This document shows positions 21,138 to 29,194 of a stretch of 64,000 nt of DNA, piece after piece; position 1 is the stretch's first letter, and every line of letters starts with the position of its first letter. Location of the stretch: contig NZ_BSFQ01000010.1 of NCBI RefSeq assembly GCF_027922425.1, forward strand, positions 124,001-188,000, read 5' to 3'. The notes below the pieces were generated by a model, which saw nothing but the letters and a program-made list of their open reading frames with translations, had not been told where the DNA came from and searched no databases. The DNA is from Pseudonocardia halophobica (GTDB lineage: Bacteria; Actinomycetota; Actinomycetes; Mycobacteriales; Pseudonocardiaceae). The position numbers and the translations under genes are program-made.

Positions 21138-21709
21138 CGCGCCCGCGTCCCCACCAGGCGTCCGGGGAGGGCGCGGTGCACCACGGACGCGATCAGCGCC
21201 GCGACCACGACCTTGACGAGGTCACCGGGCACGAAGACCAGCGACCCGGTGAGCGCGGTGCTCCACGAGCCGGTGTACACGGCCAGCCACGGCACGCCGA
21301 TCACGTAGTCCGCGACGAGGCCGGCGAACGCGGCGAGCAGCAGCACGGGGAACCCGGGGCGGCCGCGCCGCGCACCGGCCTGCGCGATCAGGCCCGACAC
21401 CAGCGCCGACAGGATCCAGCCCAGCAGGAATCCGCCGCTCGGCCCGACGAACGGGGCGAGCCCGCCGCGGCCGCCGGACAGCAGCGGCAGGCCGATCGCC
21501 ACCAGCGCCAGGAACAGCACCACCGCGAACACGGCCCGCTTCGCGCCGACCAGGACGCCCGCGAGGAACGGCCCCATGTTCTGCACCACGATCGGCACAC
21601 CCGTGGCGCCGACGTACACCCCCGGGAAGAGACCGAGCACCGCGATGAACGCGGCGAACACCACGGTGGTGGCCAGATCGGTGGCGGGCGACGACGCTCG
21701 GGCGGGCAC
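21134..21709 (-). CDS. bioY: Biotin transporter S component BioY
   Basis: Substrate-binding integral membrane subunit of a biotin ECF importer. The 191 residues have about six hydrophobic helices and BioY features: VPIVVQNMGPFLAGVLVG, the glycine-rich GPSGGFLLGWI, and the C-terminal YTGSWSTALTGSLVFVPGDLVKVVVAA. It is the first gene of the operon. The GTG at 21709 has no Shine-Dalgarno; a TAGCCT element six bases upstream suggests a leaderless transcript. Confidence 0.92.
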   Translation of the reverse strand: MPARASSPATDLATTVVFAAFIAVLGLFPGVYVGATGVPIVVQNMGPFLAGVLVGAKRAVFAVVLFLALVAIGLPLLSGGRGGLAPFVGPSGGFLLGWILSALVSGLIAQAGARRGRPGFPVLLLAAFAGLVADYVIGVPWLAVYTGSWSTALTGSLVFVPGDLVKVVVAALIASVVHRALPGRLVGTRAR

Positions 21710-21715
21710 CCGACG

Positions 21716-21721
21716 AGGCTA
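21716..21721 (-). promoter_or_regulatory. Candidate -10 element giving a leaderless bioY mRNA
   Basis: TAGCCT on the minus strand, followed by six bases and then the GTG start. That spacing puts the transcription start at or next to the start codon. No BirA-type or BioR-type operator was recognised. Confidence 0.4.
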
Positions 21722-21859
21722 ACGAGCCGGACGTCGTTCCCCGAGGTCCGACCCCTGTCAGCCGCGCCACTCACCGGTCCGTGGGATGTCGGCGCCTGCG
21801 GTACCCGAGACCGCGGGCACCCCTCGCACCCGCGGCCCCCGATCTCGCGGGCGCGCCCC

Positions 21860-22345
21860 TCAGCCCGCCAGCACCGCGTCGATCTGGCCCATCGCCTCGC
21901 GCATGCCCTCCTCCATGCCCATCGCCGTGAGCCTCTCGAGGTCCTCGAGGGAGGTGAAGGTGCTGACGGTGGTCATGCGGGTGCCCGAACCCGCCGCCTC
22001 CAGCGTGACGACGGCGTGGGTCGTGGGCATCGCGGTGTTGGGCTCGCCGTCCTCGCCCGCGAAGCCGTCGTCGAACTCGAGGCGATGGGGCTCGTCGATC
22101 GCGGTGATCACCCACCAGCCGCCGGCCTTCTCCCCCTCGGGACCGGTCATGTAGTAGCGCGACCGCCCGCCGACGACGAACTGGTGCTCCACGAACGTGG
22201 CCGGCCAGGTCGGCGGGCCCCACCACCGTTCGAGCCGGCGCGGGTCCGCCCACACCTCCCACACCCGCTCGACGGGCGCCTCGAACTCGGCGACGAAGGT
22301 CAGCGTCAGGGCCTGCGGGTCCTTGCGGACGTCGATCACGGTCAC
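21860..22345 (-). CDS. SRPBCC / AHSA1-like protein paired with ArsR
   Basis: A 161-residue START-like (SRPBCC) fold protein. Recognisable parts are the N-terminal VAEFEAPVERVWEVWADPRRLERWWGPPTW and the C-terminal TTVSTFTSLEDLERLTAMGMEEGMREAMGQID, typical of activator-of-Hsp90-like proteins. The GTG at 22345 overlaps the stop of the ArsR gene upstream. ArsR-SRPBCC pairs are common in actinobacteria; the ligand or reaction is unknown. Confidence 0.85.
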   Translation of the reverse strand: MTVIDVRKDPQALTLTFVAEFEAPVERVWEVWADPRRLERWWGPPTWPATFVEHQFVVGGRSRYYMTGPEGEKAGGWWVITAIDEPHRLEFDDGFAGEDGEPNTAMPTTHAVVTLEAAGSGTRMTTVSTFTSLEDLERLTAMGMEEGMREAMGQIDAVLAG

Positions 22346-22725
22346 GGTCCGGTCCTCTCCTCGGGATCCTGGGTCCGAATGTCGGGGGAAGAGACGTCCT
22401 CGGCGAGGATGTCCTCGATCGCCCGCACGCGGTGCCGCCAGATCCGCTCGTAGTCCTCGAGCAGGCGGGCGGCCCGCTGCAGGGCCTCCGGGTTGCCGTG
22501 CACGAGCTGCTCCCGTCCGCGCCGCTGTTTGGTGACGAGCGCGGCCCGCTCGAGCACCGCCACGTGCTTCTGCACCGCGGCGAAGCTCATCTCGTACCGG
22601 CGGGCGAGCGTCGAGATGGACTGCGCCTCGCGCAGCACCTGCTCGACGATGTCCCGCCGGGTGGCATCGGCGAGGCCGTGGAAGATCCGGTCGACCTCGT
22701 CCGGACTCAGCTCACGTACAACCAC
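22342..22725 (-). CDS. ArsR-family transcriptional regulator
   Basis: A 127-residue winged-helix repressor. Seen: GLADATRRDIVEQVLREAQSISTLARRYEMSFAAVQKHVAVLERAALVTKQRRGRE, with the recognition helix around SFAAVQKHVAVLE. No cysteine metal site is visible, as in the SRPBCC-associated subgroup. The GTG at 22725 lies in the centre of a perfect palindrome (22714-22737) and follows a TAACGT -10-like element by six or seven bases, so the mRNA is probably leaderless and autoregulated. Confidence 0.88.
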   Translation of the reverse strand: MVVRELSPDEVDRIFHGLADATRRDIVEQVLREAQSISTLARRYEMSFAAVQKHVAVLERAALVTKQRRGREQLVHGNPEALQRAARLLEDYERIWRHRVRAIEDILAEDVSSPDIRTQDPEERTGP

Positions 22726-22737
22726 ATGGTTGTACGT
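22714..22737. promoter_or_regulatory. ArsR operator palindrome over the start codon
   Basis: Two perfect 11-base arms, ACGTACAACCA (22714-22724) and TGGTTGTACGT (22727-22737), around CA. The ACAACC/GGTTGT core resembles operators of ArsR-SRPBCC pairs. It covers the ArsR start codon, the putative -10 and the end of the upstream PucR-like gene. Confidence 0.75.
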
Positions 22738-23930
22738 TAGGGCATCCGCCCGAGCGCGACAAGCCCCCGGTTCGCGGCGGCCAGCGCCAGCAGCACCACC
22801 GCGGCGTCCGCGGGCACCGCGAGATCGCGGCCGGTCAGGGCGGTGAAGCGGCGTAGCCGGTTGAGCACCGTGTTGCGGTGACAGAAGGACCGCTCCGCCA
22901 CCTCCTTGATCGAGCCGGACTCCGCGAACGCGCGCACCGTCTCCAGCAGCCGTTCCCGCTCCCCCGGCGCGGCGACCGCCAGTCCGGACAGCACCGAGTC
23001 GACGAGCTCGGCCGCGGTGTCGGACAGCCGTCCCGCGGCGAGCGGCAGCCAGGCCGCGGACACCTCGACCGGGCCGGGCCCGGTGGTGACCGACGCGATC
23101 TCGGTCGCCAGCCGGGCGCACCGCGGCACGTTGGCCAGCCCGTGGGCGAGCGGCCCGACCCCGCACTGCACGCCGTCGAGCACCGCTCGTACCGGCGCCC
23201 CCGTGCCGCCCTGCCACTCCGCGACCAGCACGCTGTGCGCCCCCGTCGACTGCACGTGCACCACGCGGTCGCCCGCCCCCAGCCCCTCCGCGGCCCGCCG
23301 CAGGGCCGCACCGGACGCCGCGCCGGCGGCGGCGACGAGGAAGTCCGCGTCGACGTCGACGGCCAGCGCGAGCGCCACCCGCTCGACCTGGTCCGGATCG
23401 GGGTTCTCGCTGCCGAGCAGCTCGCCCACCAGCGCCGTCCGCTCCCCGTGCCGTTCGCGCGCGAGCAGCGCGGCCTCCTCCTGGTAGCTGGACTGGATCT
23501 GCAGCGTGTAGTCCTCGACGACCGCCCACACCTGCTCGACCCGCGCGACCAGGACGTCGCGCTCCTCGGGCGTTGCGCGGTCGCGCAGGGCCGACCACAG
23601 CACCCGGAAGTCGAGCCGCACCGCCGAGAGCAGCTCGTTGAGCGGGACGCCGCGCCGGGCCCGGTCCCGCCCGATCGCCTCGCCGACGCCCGCGAGCCGC
23701 TCCGGGACGTCCTGCCCCGCGATCCGGCGCAGCAGGTGGTCGAAGGTCAGGTCCGCGTCGGTGACCAGCCGGTCCGGCGGGACGAGCCCGCGGCCGTACG
23801 GGGCGATCCGCCGGACCCGCTCCACGAACTCGTCGACCAGTCCCCCGGAGTCCGCCCGCAGCCGGCCGACGAGGACGGCCCAGCGGGCGTCGTCCGTGGA
23901 ATGCGCGTCCGTGTCACGCGGGCTGTGCAT
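22737..23930 (-). CDS. PucR/CdaR-type transcriptional regulator
   Basis: A 397-residue regulator with a C-terminal PucR-type helix-turn-helix (ESGSIKEVAERSFCHRNTVLNRLRRF, about residues 340-365). The N-terminal half is mostly helical (VLVGRLRADSGGLVDEFVERVRR), and the middle (residues about 160-300) looks like the GGDEF-like CdaR domain. PucR proteins often control purine, ureide or amino acid catabolism. It is divergent from the urease-like operon with only 35 bases between start codons, so it very probably controls that operon. ATG 23930 was preferred; a GTG lies two codons upstream. The TAA stop falls inside the ArsR operator. Confidence 0.85.
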   Translation of the reverse strand: MHSPRDTDAHSTDDARWAVLVGRLRADSGGLVDEFVERVRRIAPYGRGLVPPDRLVTDADLTFDHLLRRIAGQDVPERLAGVGEAIGRDRARRGVPLNELLSAVRLDFRVLWSALRDRATPEERDVLVARVEQVWAVVEDYTLQIQSSYQEEAALLARERHGERTALVGELLGSENPDPDQVERVALALAVDVDADFLVAAAGAASGAALRRAAEGLGAGDRVVHVQSTGAHSVLVAEWQGGTGAPVRAVLDGVQCGVGPLAHGLANVPRCARLATEIASVTTGPGPVEVSAAWLPLAAGRLSDTAAELVDSVLSGLAVAAPGERERLLETVRAFAESGSIKEVAERSFCHRNTVLNRLRRFTALTGRDLAVPADAAVVLLALAAANRGLVALGRMP

Positions 23931-23965
23931 CTGCACATCATCCAGCTCACATCGCGCTGCGCGAA

Positions 23966-24586
23966 GTGGTACCGGTGCGAGTGCGAAACGACCAGTCTGT
24001 GCCGGTGCACCTGACCCCGCGAGAGACCGAGCGGCTGCTGCTGCACAGCGCGGCGTCGCTCGCGCGCCGCCGGCTCGACCGGGGCGCGAAGCTCGGCGCG
24101 CCGGACGCCATCGCCCTGGTCTGCGACGAGATCTGCGAGATGGCCTGGGACGACCTGCCCTACGAGGAGGTCGTCGCCCGGGCCCGCACCGTCGTCGACC
24201 CGGCCCGCCTCGTCGACGGCGTCGCCGCCGCCGTGCCGGCGCTGCAGGTCGAGGCCCTGTTCCCGCACGGAACGGTGCTCGTGCACGTCGACACCCCCTT
24301 CGGCGCCCCGCCCGCCGACGGGCCGGGGGCCGTCCGCGCGGAGGGCCCGCCCCGCGAGCTCGCACCGGGCCGGGAGCGCGGCACCGCACGCCTGCGCAAC
24401 CGCGGGCACCTCGCGATCTGGGTGTCGTCGCACGTCCAGCTCGACCGGCTGAACCCGGCGCTGGAGGTCGAGCTCGCCGACGCCGGGAATTTCCGCCTCG
24501 ATCTGCCGGCCGGGACGTCGCTGAAGGTGGAAGCGGGCGCAGAGCGGGAAGTCCCGGTGGTCCGGATGGGAAGGACGCACGGATGA
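23966..24586 (+). CDS. Fused urease gamma-beta subunit-like protein
   Basis: Residues about 12-110 match the urease gamma subunit UreA (HLTPRETERLLLHSAASLARRRLDRG ... LPYEEVVARAR ... PALQVEALFPHGTVLVHVDTPFG). Residues about 135-206 resemble the UreB core (ARLRNRGHLAIWVSSHVQLDRLNPALEVELADAGNFRLDLPAGTSLKVEAGAEREV), but UreB's last 25-30 residues are missing. Fused UreAB is known in some urease operons. It should pair with the alpha-like protein encoded next (ATGA overlap). The start is uncertain: GTG at 23966, 23981 and 23999 are in frame and none has a good ribosome site. Urea itself as substrate is not assured. Confidence 0.85.
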   Translation: MVPVRVRNDQSVPVHLTPRETERLLLHSAASLARRRLDRGAKLGAPDAIALVCDEICEMAWDDLPYEEVVARARTVVDPARLVDGVAAAVPALQVEALFPHGTVLVHVDTPFGAPPADGPGAVRAEGPPRELAPGRERGTARLRNRGHLAIWVSSHVQLDRLNPALEVELADAGNFRLDLPAGTSLKVEAGAEREVPVVRMGRTHG

Positions 24587-26256
24587 CGACCGTCGAGCGC
24601 CGCGAGTACGCCCGGCTGTACGGGCCGACGACGGGCGACCGGATCCGGTTGGCCGACACCGACCTCTGGATCGAGATCGAGGCCGACGACACCGAGCCCG
24701 GCGAGGAGCTCCTCGGCGGCTGCGGCAAGACCGCCCGGCACGGCGCGCTGGTCAGCAGCTCCGCCGACCGGGCCAGCGCCCTGGACATGATCGTCCTCGG
24801 GGTGGTGCTGGTCGACCCGCTGCTCGGCGTCCGCAAGACCAACATCGGGATCAAGGACGGGCGGGTCGTCGGCGTCGGGCGGGCGGGCAACCCGCAGGTC
24901 CAGGCCGGGGTCGAGCTGGAGGTCGACGCCCACACCGCCATGATCACGGGCGAGGGGCTGATCTGCACCCCCGGCGTCGTCGACTCGCACGTGCACCTGT
25001 CCAACGCCGACCTCGCCGGGGCCGCGCTCGCCGCCGGTGTGACCACGCTGGTCGGGATGGGCATGGGCGGGGTGTGGGACGTCGGCGCCAACCCCCGCCG
25101 CAACCTCCACACCCTGATCGAGGGCTGGGCGGACGTGCCGATCAACGCCGCGTTCCTCGCCCGCGGCAGTTCCACCAGCGCCGCGCTGCTCGAGGAGGCG
25201 GTGGCCGCCGGCGCCGGCGGGTTCAAGATCCACGAGGACTGGGGCGCCACTCCCCCGGTGATCGACACGTGCCTGGGAGTGGCGGAGGGCGCGGACCTGC
25301 CCGTCGCCCTGCACACCGACACCCTCAACGAGTCCGGCTACCTCGCCGACACCCTCGACGCCGTCGGCGGCCGTACCGTGCACGCCTACCACGTCGAGGG
25401 CGGCGGCGGGCATCCCGACCTTCTAACGATCGTCTCGAAGGACAACGTCCTCACCTCGTCGACGACGCCGACGCTGCCGCTCACCCCGTCGACCGTGGCC
25501 GAGCTGGGCCCGATGACCCTCACGGTGCACCGCGGGCACGCGCACGTGCCCAGCGACGCGAGCATCGCGGCGAGCCGCATCCGCGAGCACGCGATCTCCG
25601 CGGAGAACGCCCTGCACGACACCGGCGCGATCGCGATCGTCAACTCCGACGCCCTGGGCATGGGCCGGATCGGCGAGACCGCCCGCCGCACCTGGCAGCT
25701 CGCCCACGTGCAGGCGACGCTGGCCGGGGAGACCAGCCCCGACGTCGTCAACAACGCCCGGGTCCTGCGCTACCTGGCCAAGCTCACGCACAACCCGGCG
25801 GTCGCGCACGGGCTCGCGCACCACGTCGGCTCCGTCCGGCCCGGGCTGCTCGCCGACCTCGTGCTGTGGAACCCGGCCTGGTTCGGCGCGCAGCCCGACC
25901 TGGTGCTCAAGTCCGGCTTCGTCGCCTGGGGCGCCGCGGGCTCGGGCTCCGGCTCGACGCGGCTCACCCAGCCGCGGCGGATGCGGCCCTTCTACGGCGG
26001 GCTGGGCACCGCGCCGTCGCGGCTGGCGCACGTCTTCGTCTCCGAGCACGCCGACCGCGCGGGCCTGCCCGCCGGACGCGTCTACGCGAGCATCGCGGAC
26101 AGCCGCGGCCTGAGCTGCGCGGACATGCTGCACAACACGGCGACGCCGCAGGTCGAGGTGGCCCCCGAGCCGATCCCGGTGCGCGTCGACGGCCGCGACG
26201 TGCCGCTGCACCGCTCCCCCTCCCTGCCCCTGACCCGGCTCCACCACCTGGGGTGA
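24583..26256 (+). CDS. Divergent urease alpha subunit-like metallo-amidohydrolase
   Basis: A 557-residue UreC homologue. Nickel-ligand equivalents are present: HVH (136, 138), carbamylatable Lys215 in FKIHEDWGATP, His244 in LHTDTLNE, His277 in EGGGGHPD, and Asp356 in NSDALGMGR. His217 and Arg332/334 are also kept. Two parts differ from true ureases: the GGGTGPAAGT-like loop is GMGMGGVWDVGAN (158-170), and the flap CHH reads VHR (315-317), so the catalytic His remains but the flap Cys is gone. No ureD, ureE, ureF or ureG lies nearby. It may be a relaxed or re-targeted urease relative acting on another amide or ureide. Confidence 0.85.
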   Translation: MTTVERREYARLYGPTTGDRIRLADTDLWIEIEADDTEPGEELLGGCGKTARHGALVSSSADRASALDMIVLGVVLVDPLLGVRKTNIGIKDGRVVGVGRAGNPQVQAGVELEVDAHTAMITGEGLICTPGVVDSHVHLSNADLAGAALAAGVTTLVGMGMGGVWDVGANPRRNLHTLIEGWADVPINAAFLARGSSTSAALLEEAVAAGAGGFKIHEDWGATPPVIDTCLGVAEGADLPVALHTDTLNESGYLADTLDAVGGRTVHAYHVEGGGGHPDLLTIVSKDNVLTSSTTPTLPLTPSTVAELGPMTLTVHRGHAHVPSDASIAASRIREHAISAENALHDTGAIAIVNSDALGMGRIGETARRTWQLAHVQATLAGETSPDVVNNARVLRYLAKLTHNPAVAHGLAHHVGSVRPGLLADLVLWNPAWFGAQPDLVLKSGFVAWGAAGSGSGSTRLTQPRRMRPFYGGLGTAPSRLAHVFVSEHADRAGLPAGRVYASIADSRGLSCADMLHNTATPQVEVAPEPIPVRVDGRDVPLHRSPSLPLTRLHHLG

Positions 26257-26258
26257 GC

Positions 26259-27878
26259 ATGATCGACCTGCTGCTGCACAACGCGACGATCCACACGCTC
26301 GACGCGGACCATCCGCGCGCCCGGTCGGTCGCGATCCACCAGGGGCGGGTGTTCGCCCTCGACCCCGACGGCCTGCGCGCCCGCCGCGAGATCGACCTGC
26401 AGGGCGCCACCGTGGTCCCCGGCTTCGGCGACGCGCACAACCACATGGGCTGGTTCGGCCAGTCGCTCTCCGAGATCGCCCTCGCCGGCCTGCCGGACCT
26501 CGACGCGCTGTACGCGGCCGTCGCCGAGCGCGCGGCGACCCTGCCCGCCGACGCCTGGGTCGTCGGTTCCGGCTACGACGACACCACCCTCGGCGGGCAC
26601 CCGCACCGGCGGGAGCTGGACCGGGCCGCGGGCGGCCGCAAGGTCTGGCTCAAGCACCGCTCCGGGCACGTCTGCACCGTGAACTCGCCGGTGCTCGACC
26701 TGATCGGCGACCGGCCGGTGCCCGAGGGCGGCGTGGTCGTGACCGACGAGGACGGGCCGACCGGGACCCTCGAGGAGCAGGCCCAGAACCTCGTCGGCGA
26801 GCTCGTGGTGCCCCATCCCCTGGCCGACCTCGCGACGGCGATCCGGCGGGCGGCGGCGGTGTACGCGGGCGAGGGCCTCACCCACGTCACCGAGTGCGGC
26901 GTCGGCGGCGGCTGGATCGGCCGCTCCGGGCTCGAGCTCGGCGCGTACCAGCAGGCGGGCCCGCTCGACGTCCGGGTGCAGGTCATGCCGGTCTCCGACG
27001 CCCTGCACCCGGTGCGGGGCCACGCGAGCGACCCGGACCGCTTCGGCCTGGACCTCGGGCTGCGCACCGGGTTCGGCGACGACATGCTCCGGCTCGGCCC
27101 GATGAAGATCTTCCTCGACGGGTCGCTGGTGGCCCGGACCGCGGCCATGCTGCACCCCTTCTGCGACCGGCACTCCCACGGCTACCTGCAGGACGATCCG
27201 GAGCTGCTGCGCCGGCGGGTGGTCGACGCGCACGTGTCCGGCTGGACCGTGGCGGCGCACGCCATCGGCGACCGGGCCGTGGACCTCGCCCTCGACACCT
27301 TCGCCGAGGCGCAGAAGGAGCGCCCGCGGCCGGAGGTGCGGCACCGGATCGAGCACGCCGCCGTGACGACCGAGGCGCAGATCGCGCGGATGGCCGACCT
27401 CGGCGTCACGCCGGTGCCGCAGGCGCGGTTCCTGTACGAGATCGGCGACACGATGGCCGCCGCCGTCGGACCGGACCGCGCGGACTCGCTCTACCGGGTC
27501 GGCGGGTTCCACCGCGCCGGCCTGCGCGTCCCGGGCAGCTCCGACCGGCCCGTCGCGCTCGGCGCCCCGCTGCTCGGCATGCAGTCGATGGTCGAGCGGC
27601 GCACCCGGGACGGCGCGGTGCTCGGCCCCGACGAGCGCGTCACGGCCGCCGCGGCCCTGCGTGCCTACACCCTCGACGCCGCGTGGATCGCCGGCGACGA
27701 GCGCATCCGCGGCTCCCTCACCCCCGGCAAGCACGCCGACCTCGTCGTCCTCGGCGACGACGTGCTGACCGTCCCCGCCGACCGGATCGGCGCGACCGAG
27801 GTGGTCGCGACGCTCCTCGGCGGACGTCCCACCCACGGCTCCACCACGCTCGGTCTCGACACCCAGGAGATGTCATGA
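26259..27878 (+). CDS. YtcJ-type amidohydrolase
   Basis: A 539-residue metal-dependent amidohydrolase of the YtcJ / N-substituted formamide deformylase group. Seen: HNH (60-62) in GFGDAHNHMGW, a lysine in GPMKIFLDGSL, His in VAAHAIGDRAVD, His in RIEHAAV, Asp in GSSDRPV, and the C-terminal GSLTPGKHADLVVL strand typical of the composite domain. The ATG at 26259 is three bases past the upstream stop; a GTG at 26253 overlapping it is possible. It overlaps the transporter gene (ATGA). A hydrolytic step in the same pathway as the urease-like enzyme is inferred. Confidence 0.87.
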   Translation: MIDLLLHNATIHTLDADHPRARSVAIHQGRVFALDPDGLRARREIDLQGATVVPGFGDAHNHMGWFGQSLSEIALAGLPDLDALYAAVAERAATLPADAWVVGSGYDDTTLGGHPHRRELDRAAGGRKVWLKHRSGHVCTVNSPVLDLIGDRPVPEGGVVVTDEDGPTGTLEEQAQNLVGELVVPHPLADLATAIRRAAAVYAGEGLTHVTECGVGGGWIGRSGLELGAYQQAGPLDVRVQVMPVSDALHPVRGHASDPDRFGLDLGLRTGFGDDMLRLGPMKIFLDGSLVARTAAMLHPFCDRHSHGYLQDDPELLRRRVVDAHVSGWTVAAHAIGDRAVDLALDTFAEAQKERPRPEVRHRIEHAAVTTEAQIARMADLGVTPVPQARFLYEIGDTMAAAVGPDRADSLYRVGGFHRAGLRVPGSSDRPVALGAPLLGMQSMVERRTRDGAVLGPDERVTAAAALRAYTLDAAWIAGDERIRGSLTPGKHADLVVLGDDVLTVPADRIGATEVVATLLGGRPTHGSTTLGLDTQEMS

Positions 27879-29194
27879 GCACACCGGCGCACACCGCGGT
27901 CGTCAGCGACCGCGAGGCGCGGAAGGTCGCCTTCGGCGCCTTCGTCGGCACCGCCCTCGAGTGGTACGACTTCTTCCTCTTCGGCACGGCGGCCTCGCTG
28001 GTGTTCAACCGGCTGTTCTTCACCGGGTCACCGGCGGCGGCCACGCTCGCGGCGTTCGCGACCTTCGCCGTCGGGTTCGCTGCCCGGCCGTTGGGCGCGA
28101 TCCTGTTCGGCCACCTCGGCGACCGGATCGGCCGGCGGACCTGCCTGATCGTCACCGTCACGATGATCGGCATCGTCACCGGGCTGATCGGTGTGCTGCC
28201 GACCGCCTTGTCGATCGGCGTCCTCGCCCCGATCGCCCTCACCGTGCTGCGGCTGCTGCAGGGCATCGCGGTCGGCGGCGAGTGGGGCGGCGCGGTCACC
28301 CTCGCCGTGGAGCACGCCCCGAAGGACAAGCGCGGCCGCTACGCCGCGATGCCGCAGATCGGCTCGCCCATCGGCACGCTGCTGTCCTCGGGGGCGTTCC
28401 TCGCGGTGTCCGCGCTGCCGAAGGAGAGCTTCGACTCCTGGGGCTGGCGGATCCCGTTCCTCATCGCCTTCCCGCTGCTCGCCGTGGCGCTGTACCTGCG
28501 CCGCCGGGTCGAGGAGTCGCCGCTGTTCGAGCAGCTGCTGGCCGAGGACGAGCGGGCGAGCTCGCCGGTGAAGGACGTCCTGCTGCGCTCCTTCCCGCAG
28601 CTGATGGTGGGCGGCGGCTCGGCGTTCCTCGGCGTCGGCGGGTTCTACCTGGCCACCACGTTCGTGATCAGCTACGGCACGGCCACGCTCAAGCTGCCGC
28701 AGGCGCTGATGCTGGGCGCCACGCTCGTCGCGGCCGCCGTCGAGATCCTCGTGCTGATCACCGGCGGCCGGCTCGCGGAGCGGTACGGGGCGGCCCGGGT
28801 CACCGTCGCGGGCGGTGTCATCTCCGCGGTCGCCGCGTTCCCGATGTTCTGGTTGATCGACTCGAAGGCCGCCGCACTGGTGATCATCGGCGTGACCCTG
28901 GGCGTCGCCTGCCTGTCGATCCCCTACGCCGTCTCCGGTGCGCTGCTCACCGAGCTGTTCCCGGCCCGGCTGCGCTACTCCGGCGTGGCCCTGTCGGCCA
29001 ACGTCGCCGGCGTGGTCAGCGGGTTCGTGCCGCTCGTCGCCTCGGCCTTCCTCGCCGGGGCCGGCGGAGCGTCGTGGACCGCGGCGCTGCTCCTGATCGT
29101 GATCGCCCTGATCACCGCGATCTCGGGCATGCTCGCCCCCAGGGTCGCCCTGGGGCGGGACGACGAGGTGCAGGAGGTCGGCATCCGTGGGTGA
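27875..29194 (+). CDS. MFS transporter, metabolite:H+ symporter (MHS) family
   Basis: A 439-residue importer with 12 predicted membrane segments. Family marks: GTALEWYDFFLFGTAA at the first helix, FGHLGDRIGRR in the loop between helices 2 and 3, and LQGIAVGGEWGGAVTL in helix 4, all typical of MHS (shikimate/proline-betaine/alpha-ketoglutarate type) symporters. The family imports organic acids or zwitterions with protons. Its place between two hydrolase genes and a ThDP enzyme makes it the likely uptake system for the operon's substrate. It overlaps the next gene by eight bases. Confidence 0.9.
   Translation: MSTPAHTAVVSDREARKVAFGAFVGTALEWYDFFLFGTAASLVFNRLFFTGSPAAATLAAFATFAVGFAARPLGAILFGHLGDRIGRRTCLIVTVTMIGIVTGLIGVLPTALSIGVLAPIALTVLRLLQGIAVGGEWGGAVTLAVEHAPKDKRGRYAAMPQIGSPIGTLLSSGAFLAVSALPKESFDSWGWRIPFLIAFPLLAVALYLRRRVEESPLFEQLLAEDERASSPVKDVLLRSFPQLMVGGGSAFLGVGGFYLATTFVISYGTATLKLPQALMLGATLVAAAVEILVLITGGRLAERYGAARVTVAGGVISAVAAFPMFWLIDSKAAALVIIGVTLGVACLSIPYAVSGALLTELFPARLRYSGVALSANVAGVVSGFVPLVASAFLAGAGGASWTAALLLIVIALITAISGMLAPRVALGRDDEVQEVGIRG

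Noticed and set aside
23966..26256. Calling this a normal urease operon
   Set aside because: No accessory genes and altered substrate loops, so I describe it as urease-like.
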